Part shown: piece after piece, positions 45,191-57,390 of the stretch | How positions within the stretch are numbered: the first letter of the stretch is position 1 | Layout of the letters: each line of letters starts with the position of its first letter | Assembly: GCF_902506455.1 (NCBI RefSeq) | Contig: NZ_LR733844.1 | Location: 1,070,864 to 1,134,863, forward strand | Origin: Sphingomonas sp. 8AM | GTDB taxonomy: Bacteria > Pseudomonadota > Alphaproteobacteria > Sphingomonadales > Sphingomonadaceae | Length of the DNA: 64,000 bases | Direction of reading: 5' to 3' | Translations under genes and position numbers: made by a program | The notes under the pieces: model-generated | Database searches by the model: none | Seen by the model: only the letters and a program-made list of their open reading frames with translations | What the model was told of the DNA's origin: nothing

Positions 45191-45385
45191 ATGAGCGATA
45201 CGCAAGACCTGCTATACGTCATTGCGGGTGCGGCGCTGTCCGTCGCGATCCTTGCGGGATGGCGCGAGCACCGCCGGCGGCGGCGCGCCGACCCCGATGC
45301 GGTGGGCTGGGTGGACTGGACCCTGGTGCAGGTGATCGCGCTGATCGTGGCGGCAATTGCGGGGTGGGTCGCGCTAAAGGCTTGA
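45191..45385 (+). CDS. Small membrane protein, two helices
   Basis: A 64-residue protein with helices at residues 6-22 and 43-62 joined by a very basic loop (WREHRRRRRADPDAVG). Start ATG 45191 gives the first helix at once; the longer frame from 45164 adds only polar residues. Divergent from the methyltransferase gene. Function unknown. Confidence 0.6.
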   Translation: MSDTQDLLYVIAGAALSVAILAGWREHRRRRRADPDAVGWVDWTLVQVIALIVAAIAGWVALKA

Positions 45386-45527
45386 GCCGGCAGGGGGAAC
45401 CACTCCGCCGGCCCCGGGTTCTGCTCGGGATCGAAGGCCCATGTCGCGACGGATACCTTGCGCTTTTGCCCAGGACGTCGGGAGGAGATCGGTTCGGCAG
45501 CCTTCACCCGTCACAACAGGTGTACGC

Positions 45528-45728
45528 ATGAAGCCAGATCTATGTACGATCGCGCCGGACGTCAGCGCCGATGACGGCGTGGTCACCGTGCTGTCGCGTT
45601 GCGGCGCCACCTACAACCTGACGGCCGAGGCGGCGATGCGGCTGAGCGAGGAACTGGTGCGCAGCGCCGCGCGCGCACGCGGCCAGCAGCGGATGAGCGA
45701 GCCACGCGGCGAGGATCGCCTGCGCTAG
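45528..45728 (+). CDS. Small conserved hypothetical protein
   Basis: A 66-residue soluble protein: DVSADDGVVTVLSRCGATYNLTAEAAMRLSEELVRSA, with a single cysteine and a helical second half. The GC-rich third positions support coding. Start at 45528 is the best ATG; the frame is open to 45441. Convergent with the DUF6894 gene. Confidence 0.5.
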   Translation: MKPDLCTIAPDVSADDGVVTVLSRCGATYNLTAEAAMRLSEELVRSAARARGQQRMSEPRGEDRLR

Positions 45729-45738
45729 CCGCGCCACC

Positions 45739-45978
45739 TTATCCCGGAAGGCCGTTCTGGCGCGGGGTAACGGTGGCGACGATCACCGTGGCCGCGGCGC
45801 GCCCCATGTCATCCTCGACCGTGACGCGCCAATGCCCCTCCTCGGCGTAATTCGGATGGTCGGCGAGATAGCGTCCGAGCCGCTGCACCGCCTGGTTGCG
45901 GGCGGCGGACAGGTTCGCGCAGTCGACGGTGACGCGCTCGGACTCGCGTCCGGCGAAGATGATGGTGAAATGCGGCAT
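45739..45978 (-). CDS. DUF6894-like small protein
   Basis: A 79-residue soluble protein with the small alpha/beta pattern of DUF6894: MPHFTIIFAG strand, ARNQAVQRLGRYLADHP helix, then HWRVTVEDDMGRAAATVIVATV strands. Such proteins are abundant in sphingomonads and rhizobia and have no known role. The frame is open to 46008, but the ATG at 45978 is the conserved start. Confidence 0.65.
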   Translation of the reverse strand: MPHFTIIFAGRESERVTVDCANLSAARNQAVQRLGRYLADHPNYAEEGHWRVTVEDDMGRAAATVIVATVTPRQNGLPG

Positions 45979-46051
45979 CCTGCCCCTTTGCTCGTCCAGC
46001 GACACCAACGATCCGGGCGGCGGGACGATGCCGTGAATTGTACGATTTGTA

Positions 46052-47233
46052 TCAGTAGAAATGCTTCAGGGTCAGCGCGCGGCGTCGACCGGCGCAATCG
46101 TCGAGCATGACGACGCGGCCTTCGCTGCCGGCCGGCCATGCCGCGAGCGGACCGCGCGCGTAAGCGGCGTCGATGCGGGTGCCGTCGACCGCGCAGATCG
46201 TGTCGCCCCCCTGCCAGCCGGCGGCGGCGGCCGGGCTGCCGCGCATGACGTGGAGCACCCGCAACCGCTCGCCGGTCAGCGCCAGCAACAGCCCGCTGGT
46301 CGAGCGGAGCGTCGGCGTGTCGGTGCGCGGCGTGGCACCCAGCAGCATCTGCCCCGCGGCGGGGTCGAGCAGCACGCGATAGCGCTGGAGAAAGCCCGAT
46401 CCGATCCGACCCGCGACCCCGATCGTATCGGAAAAGCCGCCGGCCGGTTCGACGCGCACCTCGACATCGCGCGCGATCGCGTCGCCGATCCGCAGCGCGG
46501 GCACGATCGCCATGTCGCTGACCACCGCGCCGGCCAGCCCGAACGAGACGGTGGTGGTCACCGGGCCGGCGGCGACGCGGGCGGTTGCCCAGGCCGCGGC
46601 CCCCAGCGTGATCGCCGAGCCGTCGCCGGTATCGACCACCATCGGCGCCAGCGTCGCGCCCGCCGCGCCGATCGCGCTGACATAGACCATCCGATCGCGC
46701 GCGATCGACAGCGGCGCGGCGACGCCGGCGAACGGGCGGCTGCCGCTGCGCAGCAACCGGAAGCGGCGCGCCTGATAGTCGATGTCGAGCGCATAGGGCG
46801 CGGTGAGGTCGCGCCCGACGAGCAGGTCGACCGCCAGGGCGCTGCCGGTCGCGGTAGCGGGAAGGTCGGCGACCGCGAGGCTTCCGCCGCGCCGCGTCAC
46901 CGCGCCGATCGCCACCGCGCGCGTCTCGACGCGCCCGATCGCGACGCTGCCGCCGATCACGGTCGCGCGACCGTCGGCGCGGACCGGCAGGCGATACGCC
47001 TCGGCGAAGCGGCGTGCGAGGACGGAGTAGCTGACCCCGGTATCGAGGATCGCGGTAACCGGGCGGCCGTCGACCGCCATGGTGAAGCGGATCTGGTTGC
47101 CGGGGGTGAGGTCGAACGGGATCCAGCGGCCCTCGGCATCGGCGGCGAGCGTCGACCGCCCGACCCATGCCGCGCGCGGTTCGGGCAGCGGTGCGGCGGC
47201 GAGCGCAACGGCAAGGAGGGGCAGGATCGGCAC
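46052..47233 (-). CDS. Exported retropepsin-like aspartyl protease with two DTG motifs and PDZ
   Basis: A 393-residue protein with a short N-terminal hydrophobic segment ([17 protein letters not shown]), probably a signal peptide. Two retropepsin-like half domains follow, with DTG at residues 64-66 ([10 protein letters not shown]) and again at 201-203 ([10 protein letters not shown]), the pattern of an internally duplicated pepsin-like enzyme. Residues about 305-385 form a PDZ domain ([26 protein letters not shown]). A role in periplasmic protein or peptide turnover is likely; nothing more specific can be said. Confidence 0.83.
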   Translation of the reverse strand: MPILPLLAVALAAAPLPEPRAAWVGRSTLAADAEGRWIPFDLTPGNQIRFTMAVDGRPVTAILDTGVSYSVLARRFAEAYRLPVRADGRATVIGGSVAIGRVETRAVAIGAVTRRGGSLAVADLPATATGSALAVDLLVGRDLTAPYALDIDYQARRFRLLRSGSRPFAGVAAPLSIARDRMVYVSAIGAAGATLAPMVVDTGDGSAITLGAAAWATARVAAGPVTTTVSFGLAGAVVSDMAIVPALRIGDAIARDVEVRVEPAGGFSDTIGVAGRIGSGFLQRYRVLLDPAAGQMLLGATPRTDTPTLRSTSGLLLALTGERLRVLHVMRGSPAAAAGWQGGDTICAVDGTRIDAAYARGPLAAWPAGSEGRVVMLDDCAGRRRALTLKHFY

Positions 47234-47295
47234 GTGGATGGTGTAGCGGATCGTGTAGATGTGTCACGGGTGGAGGGTGCGTGGTTGCCGAAGTC

Positions 47296-47390
47296 CGTCA
47301 CCTTTGCGGAGGCGGGAATCCAGACGCGCGGGTTTGTCGATAGAGGGGCGCGGTCTGAGGTTCTGGATTCCCGAATTCGCGGGAATGACG
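47296..47390. repeat. Intergenic inverted repeat, family D
   Basis: CGTCACCTTTGCGGAGGCGG and complementary GAATTCGCGGGAATGACG with TCCAGACGCGCGG/GGTTCTGGA centre. Together with the next element it fills the 320-base gap 47234-47553. Confidence 0.82.
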
Positions 47391-47411
47391 AAGGAGGAGT
47401 GCCCAATAGTG

Positions 47412-47495
47412 GTCATCCCGGACTTGATCCGGGATCCCGCTTCTTGCTTCGATCGCCAAGAAGAAGCGGGGCCCCGGATCAAGTCCGGGGCGACG
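47412..47495. repeat. Intergenic inverted repeat, family B, with tandem tail
   Basis: Full palindrome with GTCATCCCGGACTTGATCC and its complement ending CGACG. The right tip is then repeated twice in degraded form (GGTCGGGGCGACGAAGG and GGTCCGGGGTGACGG, to 47541), showing local tandem growth of the arm. Confidence 0.85.
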
Positions 47496-47553
47496 AGGGG
47501 TTATGGTCGGGGCGACGAAGGCGTATGGTCCGGGGTGACGGAAGAGGGAGACG

Positions 47554-49071
47554 TTACAGGCACGCCTCCAGATACGCCTGGTCGAAGCCGAACTGCTTGG
47601 CCTTGTCGATCGTGTACGGGCGCAGACCCATCGAGCGATATTCGCCGATGATCTTCCCGTCGGCGCTTTCGTCGAGATATTCGAACTTGAACAATTCCTG
47701 CGTGACGATCACCGGGCCTTCCATCCCGATCACCTCGGTGACGTTGGTCACGCGGCGGCTGCCGTCGCGCAGGCGCTTGACCTGGATGATCAGGTCGACG
47801 CTGTCCGCGATCTGGCGGCTGATCGCTTCCTTGGGCACCTTGATGTCCGACATCATCACCATGTTCTCCATCCGCGCCAGCGCCTCGCGCGGGGAGTTGG
47901 AGTGGAGCGTGCACATCGAGCCGTCGTGGCCGGTGTTCATCGCCGCGAGCATGTCGAAACATTCGCTGCCACGGATTTCGCCGAGGATGATGCGATCCGG
48001 GCGCATGCGCAGCGCGTTCTTGACGAGGTCGCGGATGCTGATCTCGCCCTGACCCTCGAGGTTAGCCGGGCGGGTTTCGAGCGGCAGCCAGTGCGGCTGT
48101 TGCAGGCGCAGCTCGGCGGCGTCCTCGATCGTCAGCACGCGTTCGCCAGGGTCGATCATCTTCGACAAGGCGTTGAGCATCGTCGTCTTGCCCGAGCCGG
48201 TGCCGCCCGAAATGACGATGTTGAACCGCGACGCGCCCGCAACCTTGAGCGCGGTCGCCATCTTCGGGCTCATGCTGCCGAAGCCGGCCATCATGTCGAG
48301 CGTGATCGGCTTGGCGGAAAACTTGCGGATCGAGATCGCGGTGCCGCGCAAGCTGAGCGGGGGCACGATGACGTTGACGCGGCTGCCGTCCTTTAGGCGC
48401 GCGTCGGCGAGCGGGGTGGTCTGGTCGACGCGGCGGCCGACCGAGTTGCAGATCCGCTGCGCGATCTGGAACAGATGCTCCTCGTCGCGGAACTGGATCT
48501 GCGCCATCTCCAGCTTGCCGCGGCGCTCGACGAAGGTCTGGTCGGGGCCGTTGACCATGATATCGCTGATCTCGGGGTCGGAGAGCAATTCCTCGAGCGG
48601 CCCCAGCCCGAGCAACTCGTCGACCAGCACCTTCTCGAGCGCGAATTGCTCGCGGCGGTTGAGCGTCAGCTTCAGCTCGGCGAGCACCTCGCCGATGATC
48701 GGGCGGAATTCCTCGGCCAGCTCGTCCTTGCCGAGTGTCGCGGCCGCCTCGGGGTCGACGCGCTCCAGCAGCCGCGGGAGCACCTGCTCCTTGATCTTGT
48801 GGATCGACGCCTCGAAGCCTTCCATGCGGCTCGCGCCCTGCTCGCCGGTGGCGTTCTGGCGGTCCGACAGCCGTTGCATCGCGTCGATCTGGCCGGGCGG
48901 GGTGAGCGGGTCGAGCGCGGCGATCGCGTCGAGCGGCGCGGCGGTCTCCACCGGCTGGTCGTCGCGTGAACCCGGCTGGACGTGCATCGGGCGTGCGACC
49001 CCGAAGCCGCCGCGCATCCCGCCGCCGGTGCCGTTACCCATGCCGCCGTTGCGGCGTCCGAACGCGTTCAT
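47554..49071 (-). CDS. cpaF: CpaF family pilus-assembly ATPase
   Basis: A 505-residue secretion ATPase of the Tad/Flp pilus type. An N-terminal low-complexity glycine/methionine segment (residues 1-30) precedes the CpaF N domain (about 80-180) and the ATPase with Walker [15 protein letters not shown] near 293, [12 protein letters not shown] (Walker B) and [12 protein letters not shown] (His box). It powers pilin assembly with TadB/TadC partners. None of the other tad genes is in the window directly next to it, so the rest of the locus must lie elsewhere. Confidence 0.92.
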   Translation of the reverse strand: MNAFGRRNGGMGNGTGGGMRGGFGVARPMHVQPGSRDDQPVETAAPLDAIAALDPLTPPGQIDAMQRLSDRQNATGEQGASRMEGFEASIHKIKEQVLPRLLERVDPEAAATLGKDELAEEFRPIIGEVLAELKLTLNRREQFALEKVLVDELLGLGPLEELLSDPEISDIMVNGPDQTFVERRGKLEMAQIQFRDEEHLFQIAQRICNSVGRRVDQTTPLADARLKDGSRVNVIVPPLSLRGTAISIRKFSAKPITLDMMAGFGSMSPKMATALKVAGASRFNIVISGGTGSGKTTMLNALSKMIDPGERVLTIEDAAELRLQQPHWLPLETRPANLEGQGEISIRDLVKNALRMRPDRIILGEIRGSECFDMLAAMNTGHDGSMCTLHSNSPREALARMENMVMMSDIKVPKEAISRQIADSVDLIIQVKRLRDGSRRVTNVTEVIGMEGPVIVTQELFKFEYLDESADGKIIGEYRSMGLRPYTIDKAKQFGFDQAYLEACL

Positions 49072-49138
49072 CGACCCTGATCGTCCTCGAAGTGGCTCGG
49101 CAACGATCGCTACCGCGCAAGCCTTTCGATTTGGCTAA

Positions 49139-49969
49139 CTAATCGGGGTTGCCCTGAGCGTGGAGCAGCGTGCGGAAGGCAATATTACGGATCGCGAGCG
49201 GCAGCGCGGCGTCGGCCGGCACCGCCGCCGCCCGCCCGACCCGCGCCGTGGCACGGGCGCGGAACGCGGCATCGCCGCGAAGCAGCGTCGCGGCGGGAAA
49301 GGCGGCGCGCAACGCCGCCCCGTCCTCATCCACGTCCTCGTCGAACGCGAACCGCGACCAGCCGCGCGCACTCGCGGCGAGCAGCAGCGGGCCCGGCGGG
49401 GCAGCGAGGCGTACCCAGTGCAGCGTCTCGCCCGCGCCACCTGCCGCCGCCGCCTGCGGCGTCATGCCGAGCCGCGCGGCGTCGGCGTAGAAGCGACTCG
49501 GCGCGCCATAGCCGGCAGCATAGATCGCCGCGGTCACGCCATCGCTCGCACGCAGCGCCGCCAGCACCCGATCGGCGCGACAGGTCCGCGCATAAGCCGC
49601 CGGGGTGACGCCGGTCAGCCGATGGAAGAGGCGGTGAAAATGGTGCGGCGCGTAGTCGACCCCCGCCGCCAGCGCGGCAAGCGGCGGCGGCGCGTCCGCG
49701 GCGAGCAACGCGGCGGCGGCGATCACCGCTGCGCGGTCGCGGGCGACCGAATCGGGCAGACAGCGGCGGCATGCGCGATAGCCGGCCGCCTGCGCCGCGG
49801 CGGCGTCGGGCAGGAAGGCGACATGTTCGCGGCGGGGGCGGCGCGCCGCACAGCTCGGCTTGCAATAGATATGCGTGCTGCGCACCGCGACCACGAAGCG
49901 GCCGTCGAACGCGCGGTCGCGCCGGGCGAAGGCGTCCCAGGCGGTGTCGGAGTCGATGGTCGCGCTCAT
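49139..49969 (-). CDS. ada: Ada-like protein lacking the O6-methylguanine transferase active site
   Basis: A 276-residue Ada-type regulator. The N-terminal zinc domain is complete (C36, C40, C67, C70 in YCKPSC...CRRC), able to accept methyl groups from phosphotriesters; an AraC-type HTH follows (PHHFHRLFHRLTGVTP). The C-terminal domain begins (LPLAIRNIAF corresponds to the normal DIRGTAF region), but the protein stops 11 residues later, before the PCHR motif that holds the acceptor cysteine. Full Ada has about 350 residues. It therefore can act as sensor and regulator but not as an O6-alkylguanine repair enzyme. The gene ends 67 bases from cpaF. Confidence 0.85.
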   Translation of the reverse strand: MSATIDSDTAWDAFARRDRAFDGRFVVAVRSTHIYCKPSCAARRPRREHVAFLPDAAAAQAAGYRACRRCLPDSVARDRAAVIAAAALLAADAPPPLAALAAGVDYAPHHFHRLFHRLTGVTPAAYARTCRADRVLAALRASDGVTAAIYAAGYGAPSRFYADAARLGMTPQAAAAGGAGETLHWVRLAAPPGPLLLAASARGWSRFAFDEDVDEDGAALRAAFPAATLLRGDAAFRARATARVGRAAAVPADAALPLAIRNIAFRTLLHAQGNPD

Positions 49970-50184
49970 GCCGGCCGGTCTACGCCAGCCGCACGTGCGC
50001 CGCATCCCGCAGCTTGCGCCCAAAGCGCCGCCCGCCGCCAGCGCTGGCATCACGACGGTTTCACTCCGGTTGCATCGCGGTTCCCCCTTTGCTACGCGCG
50101 CCGTACCCAAGCGAGGCGCACCCGATGTGCGCTATCCGTTCGCGTGGGTGGGCACCCTTGGGTATGACGAGGAAAGTGGATCGC

Positions 50185-52288
<2,104 letters not shown>

Positions 52289-52294
52289 TCAATA

Positions 52295-52388
52295 CGTCGC
52301 CCCTGCGCAGGCAGGGGCCCATGTCTCTCTCCATCAGAGACACCGTTCGTTGAGATAGAGATGGGTCCCTGCCTACGCAGGGACGACG
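52295..52388. repeat. Family C repeat inside the atp operon
   Basis: Arms CGTCGCCCCTGCGCAGGCAG and its complement lie in the 114-base gap between atpA and atpG. When transcribed it would give a long hairpin in the operon mRNA, possibly affecting processing or the ratio of subunits. Confidence 0.85.
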
Positions 52389-52402
52389 AGAAGAAGGACA
52401 AG

Positions 52403-53281
52403 ATGGCGTCACTCAAGGCCCTCAAGATCCGCATCGGCTCGGTGAAGTCGACGCAGAAGATCACCAAGGCGATGAAGATGGTCGCTGCTGCCAAGCTGCG
52501 CCGGGCGCAGGAGGCGGCGGTCGCGGGGCGTCCGTATGCGGAGCGTCTCGAAGGCGTCGTCGCCAGCCTGGCGCGGACGGTCGGCGTCGGCGCGTCGCCG
52601 CTGCTCGCGGGTACCGGCAAGGATCAGGTGCATCTGCTGGTCGTCGCGACCTCGGAGCGCGGTCTGGCGGGCGCGTTCAACACCAACATCGTCCGCGCCG
52701 CGCGCCGCAAGGCCGAGGAGCTGGAAGCCGCGGGCAAGACCGTGCGCTTCTATATTGCCGGCAAGAAGGGGCGCGTGATGAAGCGCTTCTACCCGACCGG
52801 GATCGTCGCCGACCATGACCTGTCGGAGATGAAGACCGCGAGCTTCGACGCCGCCAAGGACATCGCCGACGACCTGATCACGCGCTTCAAGGCCGGCGAG
52901 TTCGACGTCGCGCATCTGTTCTATGCGCGCTTCCAGTCGGCGCTGGTGCAGGAGCCGATCGGCGCGCAGATCATTCCGGTCGCGATACCGCACGTCAAGG
53001 GCGCGAAGGCGGCGAACGATGCCGATGCGACGGTCGAATATGAGCCGAGCGAGGAAGCGATCCTCGACGATCTGCTGCCGCGCAACGTCGCGATCCAGAT
53101 CTTCCGCGCGCTGCTGGAGAATGCCGCGTCGGAGCAGGGCAGCCGCATGACCGCGATGGACAATGCGACCCGCAACGCCGGCGACATGATCAAGCGGCTG
53201 AGCATCCAGTACAACCGCGCGCGTCAGGCGGCGATCACGACCGAACTGGTCGAGATCATCTCGGGCGCCGAGGCATTGTAG
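52403..53281 (+). CDS. atpG: ATP synthase F1 subunit gamma
   Basis: A 292-residue central shaft subunit: [36 protein letters not shown] at the N terminus and [18 protein letters not shown]...[20 protein letters not shown] at the C terminus, the two helices that form the rotating coiled coil. Start at 52403 with AAGGA; the open frame before it (MGPCLRRD...) is repeat read-through. Confidence 0.96.
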   Translation: MASLKALKIRIGSVKSTQKITKAMKMVAAAKLRRAQEAAVAGRPYAERLEGVVASLARTVGVGASPLLAGTGKDQVHLLVVATSERGLAGAFNTNIVRAARRKAEELEAAGKTVRFYIAGKKGRVMKRFYPTGIVADHDLSEMKTASFDAAKDIADDLITRFKAGEFDVAHLFYARFQSALVQEPIGAQIIPVAIPHVKGAKAANDADATVEYEPSEEAILDDLLPRNVAIQIFRALLENAASEQGSRMTAMDNATRNAGDMIKRLSIQYNRARQAAITTELVEIISGAEAL

Positions 53282-53282
53282 T

Positions 53283-53705
53283 ATGTCGGATTTCTCGATC
53301 GATGACCGCTTTGCGCGGTTTGGCTCGACGAGATACGCTATCGATAAAATTACGTCTTTTTCTGTTTCGACTCGGCAGGAGAGGGCGCAGGGACAAAACA
53401 GTCGTAAGCTCTTTGCCTCAGGTGGCTTTTTTGGTTCGATCGTTGGCTGCATCATGGCGAGGATTGGTCATGATGCAGGCGACCAAGCGACGTTTTTTGG
53501 AGGGTGTGCGGTCATTTTGGCCGGATGCGGACTGCTCTGGAAAGCACGGAAAATGCCTTCTGACGGGTCAACCAAGCGAACTCTATTCTGTCTTTTGATT
53601 GTGACGAATGCGGGGGAAGTTGTAGCGTTTGAGACAGCATCCCTAGCTGAAATGGACGACATCGAGTCTGCGCTTGAGCAGGCAATAATTGATTCGAGGC
53701 GATAG
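53283..53705 (+). CDS. DUF6232-like membrane protein inserted between atpG and atpD
   Basis: A 140-residue protein. An N-terminal beta-rich part (FARFGSTRYAIDKITSFSVST) resembles the short PH-like strand region of DUF6232; two membrane helices follow (about 47-60 and 70-87), then a LFCLLIVTNAGEVVAFETAS strand pair and a C-terminal helix DDIESALEQAII. It starts 1 base after the atpG stop and ends 9 bases before atpD, so it is cotranscribed with ATP synthase. GC is about half by eye, far below its neighbours, with A/T-rich third positions: a transferred gene that now lives in the operon. No known role in ATP synthase. Confidence 0.78.
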   Translation: MSDFSIDDRFARFGSTRYAIDKITSFSVSTRQERAQGQNSRKLFASGGFFGSIVGCIMARIGHDAGDQATFFGGCAVILAGCGLLWKARKMPSDGSTKRTLFCLLIVTNAGEVVAFETASLAEMDDIESALEQAIIDSRR

Positions 53706-55196
<1,491 letters not shown>

Positions 55197-55207
55197 GGCT
55201 TCTTCCG

Positions 55208-55236
55208 CCCCCGCGACCGGTTGTCGGTCACGGGGG
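55208..55236 (+). terminator. Strong hairpin between atpD and atpC
   Basis: CCCCCG-C-GACCG, loop GTTGT, CGGTC-A-CGGGGG: an 11-pair stem with one internal mismatch. No T-run follows, so it is more likely an mRNA-processing or attenuation element lowering epsilon expression than a full terminator. Confidence 0.5.
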
Positions 55237-55286
55237 GCGGTCCTGTGGCTGTTTGCCGATCGGAACTAACAGCTAGGGTGCTGTAC

Positions 55287-55538
55287 ATGCTGCATTTCGA
55301 ACTCGTAACGCCGGCGCGCCTCCTCATCTCCGAGGACGTTCATATGGTGACCGTACCCGGCGCCGACGGCGACTTCGCGGTCTTGGAGGGCCATGCGCCG
55401 TTCATGTCGACGATCCGTGACGGCGCGGTGCTGGTGCAGAAGACGCCCGGCGGCCAGCCGGAGGCGATCGCGATCCGCGGTGGCTTCGCCGAGGTCAATG
55501 CGCGCGGGCTGACCGTGCTCGCGGAGCACGCGGGCTGA
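55287..55538 (+). CDS. atpC: ATP synthase F1 subunit epsilon
   Basis: An 83-residue subunit consisting of the N-terminal beta-barrel only ([40 protein letters not shown]...[21 protein letters not shown]). The C-terminal helical inhibitory domain of longer epsilon subunits is missing, as in other alphaproteobacteria of this group. Start ATG 55287 with AGGG upstream. Last gene of the operon. Confidence 0.92.
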   Translation: MLHFELVTPARLLISEDVHMVTVPGADGDFAVLEGHAPFMSTIRDGAVLVQKTPGGQPEAIAIRGGFAEVNARGLTVLAEHAG

Positions 55539-55560
55539 GCGTCTAGCGATCGACCGATTG

Positions 55561-55585
55561 CTACCCCGGACGTAACCCGGGGTAG
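55561..55585. terminator. Hairpin after atpC, possible terminator
   Basis: CTACCCCGG-ACGTAAC-CCGGGGTAG: perfect 9-pair stem 22 bases after the atpC stop. No T-run, but the family A and B repeats that follow add more hairpins at the operon end. The gap 55539-55780 shows nothing else. Confidence 0.5.
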
Positions 55586-55596
55586 TCGGCGATACC

Positions 55597-55671
55597 GTCA
55601 TTGCGAGCGGAGCGAAGCAATCCAGTGCCGGACCAGAACGCCCTGGATTGCTTCGCTACGCTCGCAATGAC
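55597..55671. repeat. Intergenic inverted repeat, family A
   Basis: GTCATTGCGAGCGGAGCGAA on the left and TTCGCTACGCTCGCAATGAC on the right: the arms differ at one base (GGAGC against GTAGC). Confidence 0.9.
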
Positions 55672-55711
55672 GTTTGGTTAAGCCGGTGTTTCCCGGACAG
55701 CGGGCAAGCAG

Positions 55712-55745
55712 AAGAAGCGGGATCCCGGGTCAAGCCCGGGATGAC
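55712..55745. repeat. Right half of a family B repeat
   Basis: AAGAAGCGGGATCCCGGGTC followed by AAGCCCGGGATGACG; the matching left arm is missing. Confidence 0.75.
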
Positions 55746-55780
55746 GTTGGATTGCCGGGTCCCAGACCAGCACCGTCGCC

Positions 55781-57325
55781 TTACTTCTCCTCCTCGCCGT
55801 CGTTCTCTTTCCTGCTTTCCATCGCGGTCGCGATCGTGTCGATCGCCGAAGTGTCCTTGCTTTCGATTGCGGTGAGCACGGTGCCGGCCATCGTCCCCAG
55901 CGCGCCGCCGTGCGGATCATAGGCGACGCGGCGCAGCGCCGGCACCGCGGCGTCATATTCCTTCTTGCGGATGTGCATCGCCGCCACCTGCATGGCGAGC
56001 CCGCTGTCGAACGGCGCAAGTGAGAAGGCGTAGTCGAGTCCCTTCTCGGCATTGCCGCTCATGGTTCCACCCGACGAGCGCAGCGCCTGATAGTGCGCGA
56101 CCAGCGGCCACGGGTCCTCGGGGTCGAGGTGGTTGGCGGTGATGAACCATTGCCGCACCGCCTTCCAGCGCGCGGCGTCGGTGACATGCTCCTTCTCGGC
56201 GAGCGCCGACTGCGCCATGCCGCGGTAGATCAACGCCTCGCGCAGCCCCGGCCTGGCCGCCAGCGCGCGCGCGGCCGCGGCATCCGCGGCCGCATAGCCG
56301 CCGGCATCATATTCGGCCTCGGCGAGCGCGACCTGCACCGCCGGATCGTTCGGAAAATCCACCGCGACCTTTCGCGCGGCGACCGCCACGGCGGGCGCGG
56401 TCCTGGGGTTCACCCCGCGCGTCGAGCGGAGGACGACCGGCATGATCGCCTCCTCCCCGGCGCCCAGCGCCCGCGTCGTCACCGGGCCGATCGGCAGCTT
56501 GTCGATCTTCATGCCAAGGATCGGCAGCGTCTTGCGCGCATAATTGTTGAGCTCGCGGTCGAGCTTGCGAGGATCGCCGAGCAGCGCCGCCGCGGTTTTC
56601 GGATCGCCGCCTTTCTCCAGCGCCTTGAGATAGGCGGCCAGTTGCGGGCGACGCTCGTTGTTGAGCAGCATGTAGTGGGTCAGCAGCCACGCGCGGCCGT
56701 AGAAGACCTGCCGCTGGTTCGGATCGAGCCGCTTGTCGCCCGGCGCCAGCGTCAGCAGGTCACGCATCGGCAAGAGGCTGTCGTCGATCAGGCCATAGGC
56801 GCGATAGAGCGGCGGCACCCCGATCAACAGCCGATCGGGCTCGAACACCGTCGGCGCGTTGAACTCCGCGAATCCCTCGACGAACCATGCCGGAAACGGC
56901 TGGTCGCCCCACGACGAGAACATGAAATGGTGCGCATATTCGTGGAGCAGCACCGCTTGCGGCGTCAGCGCGAGCTTTCCGGTGTCATTGGTCTTGCGCG
57001 GCACGAACGCCACCGGCCCCGACAGCCGCGGCATATAGATACCGGCGGCGTCGCTCCTGCCGAGCAGTTTCTGCAGGGCGCCCACATCCTTGACGACGAA
57101 GACGCGCACGCGCTGCGACGGGCTGAACGCCGGGTCTTCCATGCCGCGCATCACGCGCATCGCCTTGTCGAACCGCTCCAGCCGGGTGGCGAATTCCGTA
57201 ACCTTGTCGGGCTCGTCGTCCGAATAGACGACGAAGTGCCGCGACGATGCCTGTTGCCACGCCGCGGCCGCCGGCGACGCCATCCCCAAGGCCAGCGCCG
57301 CCGCTGCCCACCACCTGCGCATCAT
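55781..57325 (-). CDS. Exported HExxH metallopeptidase-like protein with TPR repeats
   Basis: A 514-residue exported protein. Signal peptide MMRRWWAAAALALGMASPAAAA; then a domain with HEYAHHFMF (HExxH plus next helix) near residue 130 and WFVEGFAEF with the third zinc ligand, as in gluzincins of the DUF1570 kind; residues about 300-500 are helical TPR-type repeats (AAVAVAARKVAVDFPNDPAVQVALAEAEYDAGGY). The C terminus is acidic (ENDGEEEK). Likely a periplasmic or envelope peptidase; substrate unknown. Convergent with atpC. Confidence 0.8.
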   Translation of the reverse strand: MMRRWWAAAALALGMASPAAAAWQQASSRHFVVYSDDEPDKVTEFATRLERFDKAMRVMRGMEDPAFSPSQRVRVFVVKDVGALQKLLGRSDAAGIYMPRLSGPVAFVPRKTNDTGKLALTPQAVLLHEYAHHFMFSSWGDQPFPAWFVEGFAEFNAPTVFEPDRLLIGVPPLYRAYGLIDDSLLPMRDLLTLAPGDKRLDPNQRQVFYGRAWLLTHYMLLNNERRPQLAAYLKALEKGGDPKTAAALLGDPRKLDRELNNYARKTLPILGMKIDKLPIGPVTTRALGAGEEAIMPVVLRSTRGVNPRTAPAVAVAARKVAVDFPNDPAVQVALAEAEYDAGGYAAADAAAARALAARPGLREALIYRGMAQSALAEKEHVTDAARWKAVRQWFITANHLDPEDPWPLVAHYQALRSSGGTMSGNAEKGLDYAFSLAPFDSGLAMQVAAMHIRKKEYDAAVPALRRVAYDPHGGALGTMAGTVLTAIESKDTSAIDTIATAMESRKENDGEEEK

Positions 57326-57390
57326 TCGCCCCCGTCAAACTTCCCCGCCGACAGACTAAGCGGGGATGGCCGGCGGTCAAGCGCCCGGCG

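Noticed and set aside
52361..52402. N-terminal extension of AtpG (MGPCLRRD...)
   Set aside because: Repeat read-through; the conserved MASLKALK start with its ribosome site is at 52403.
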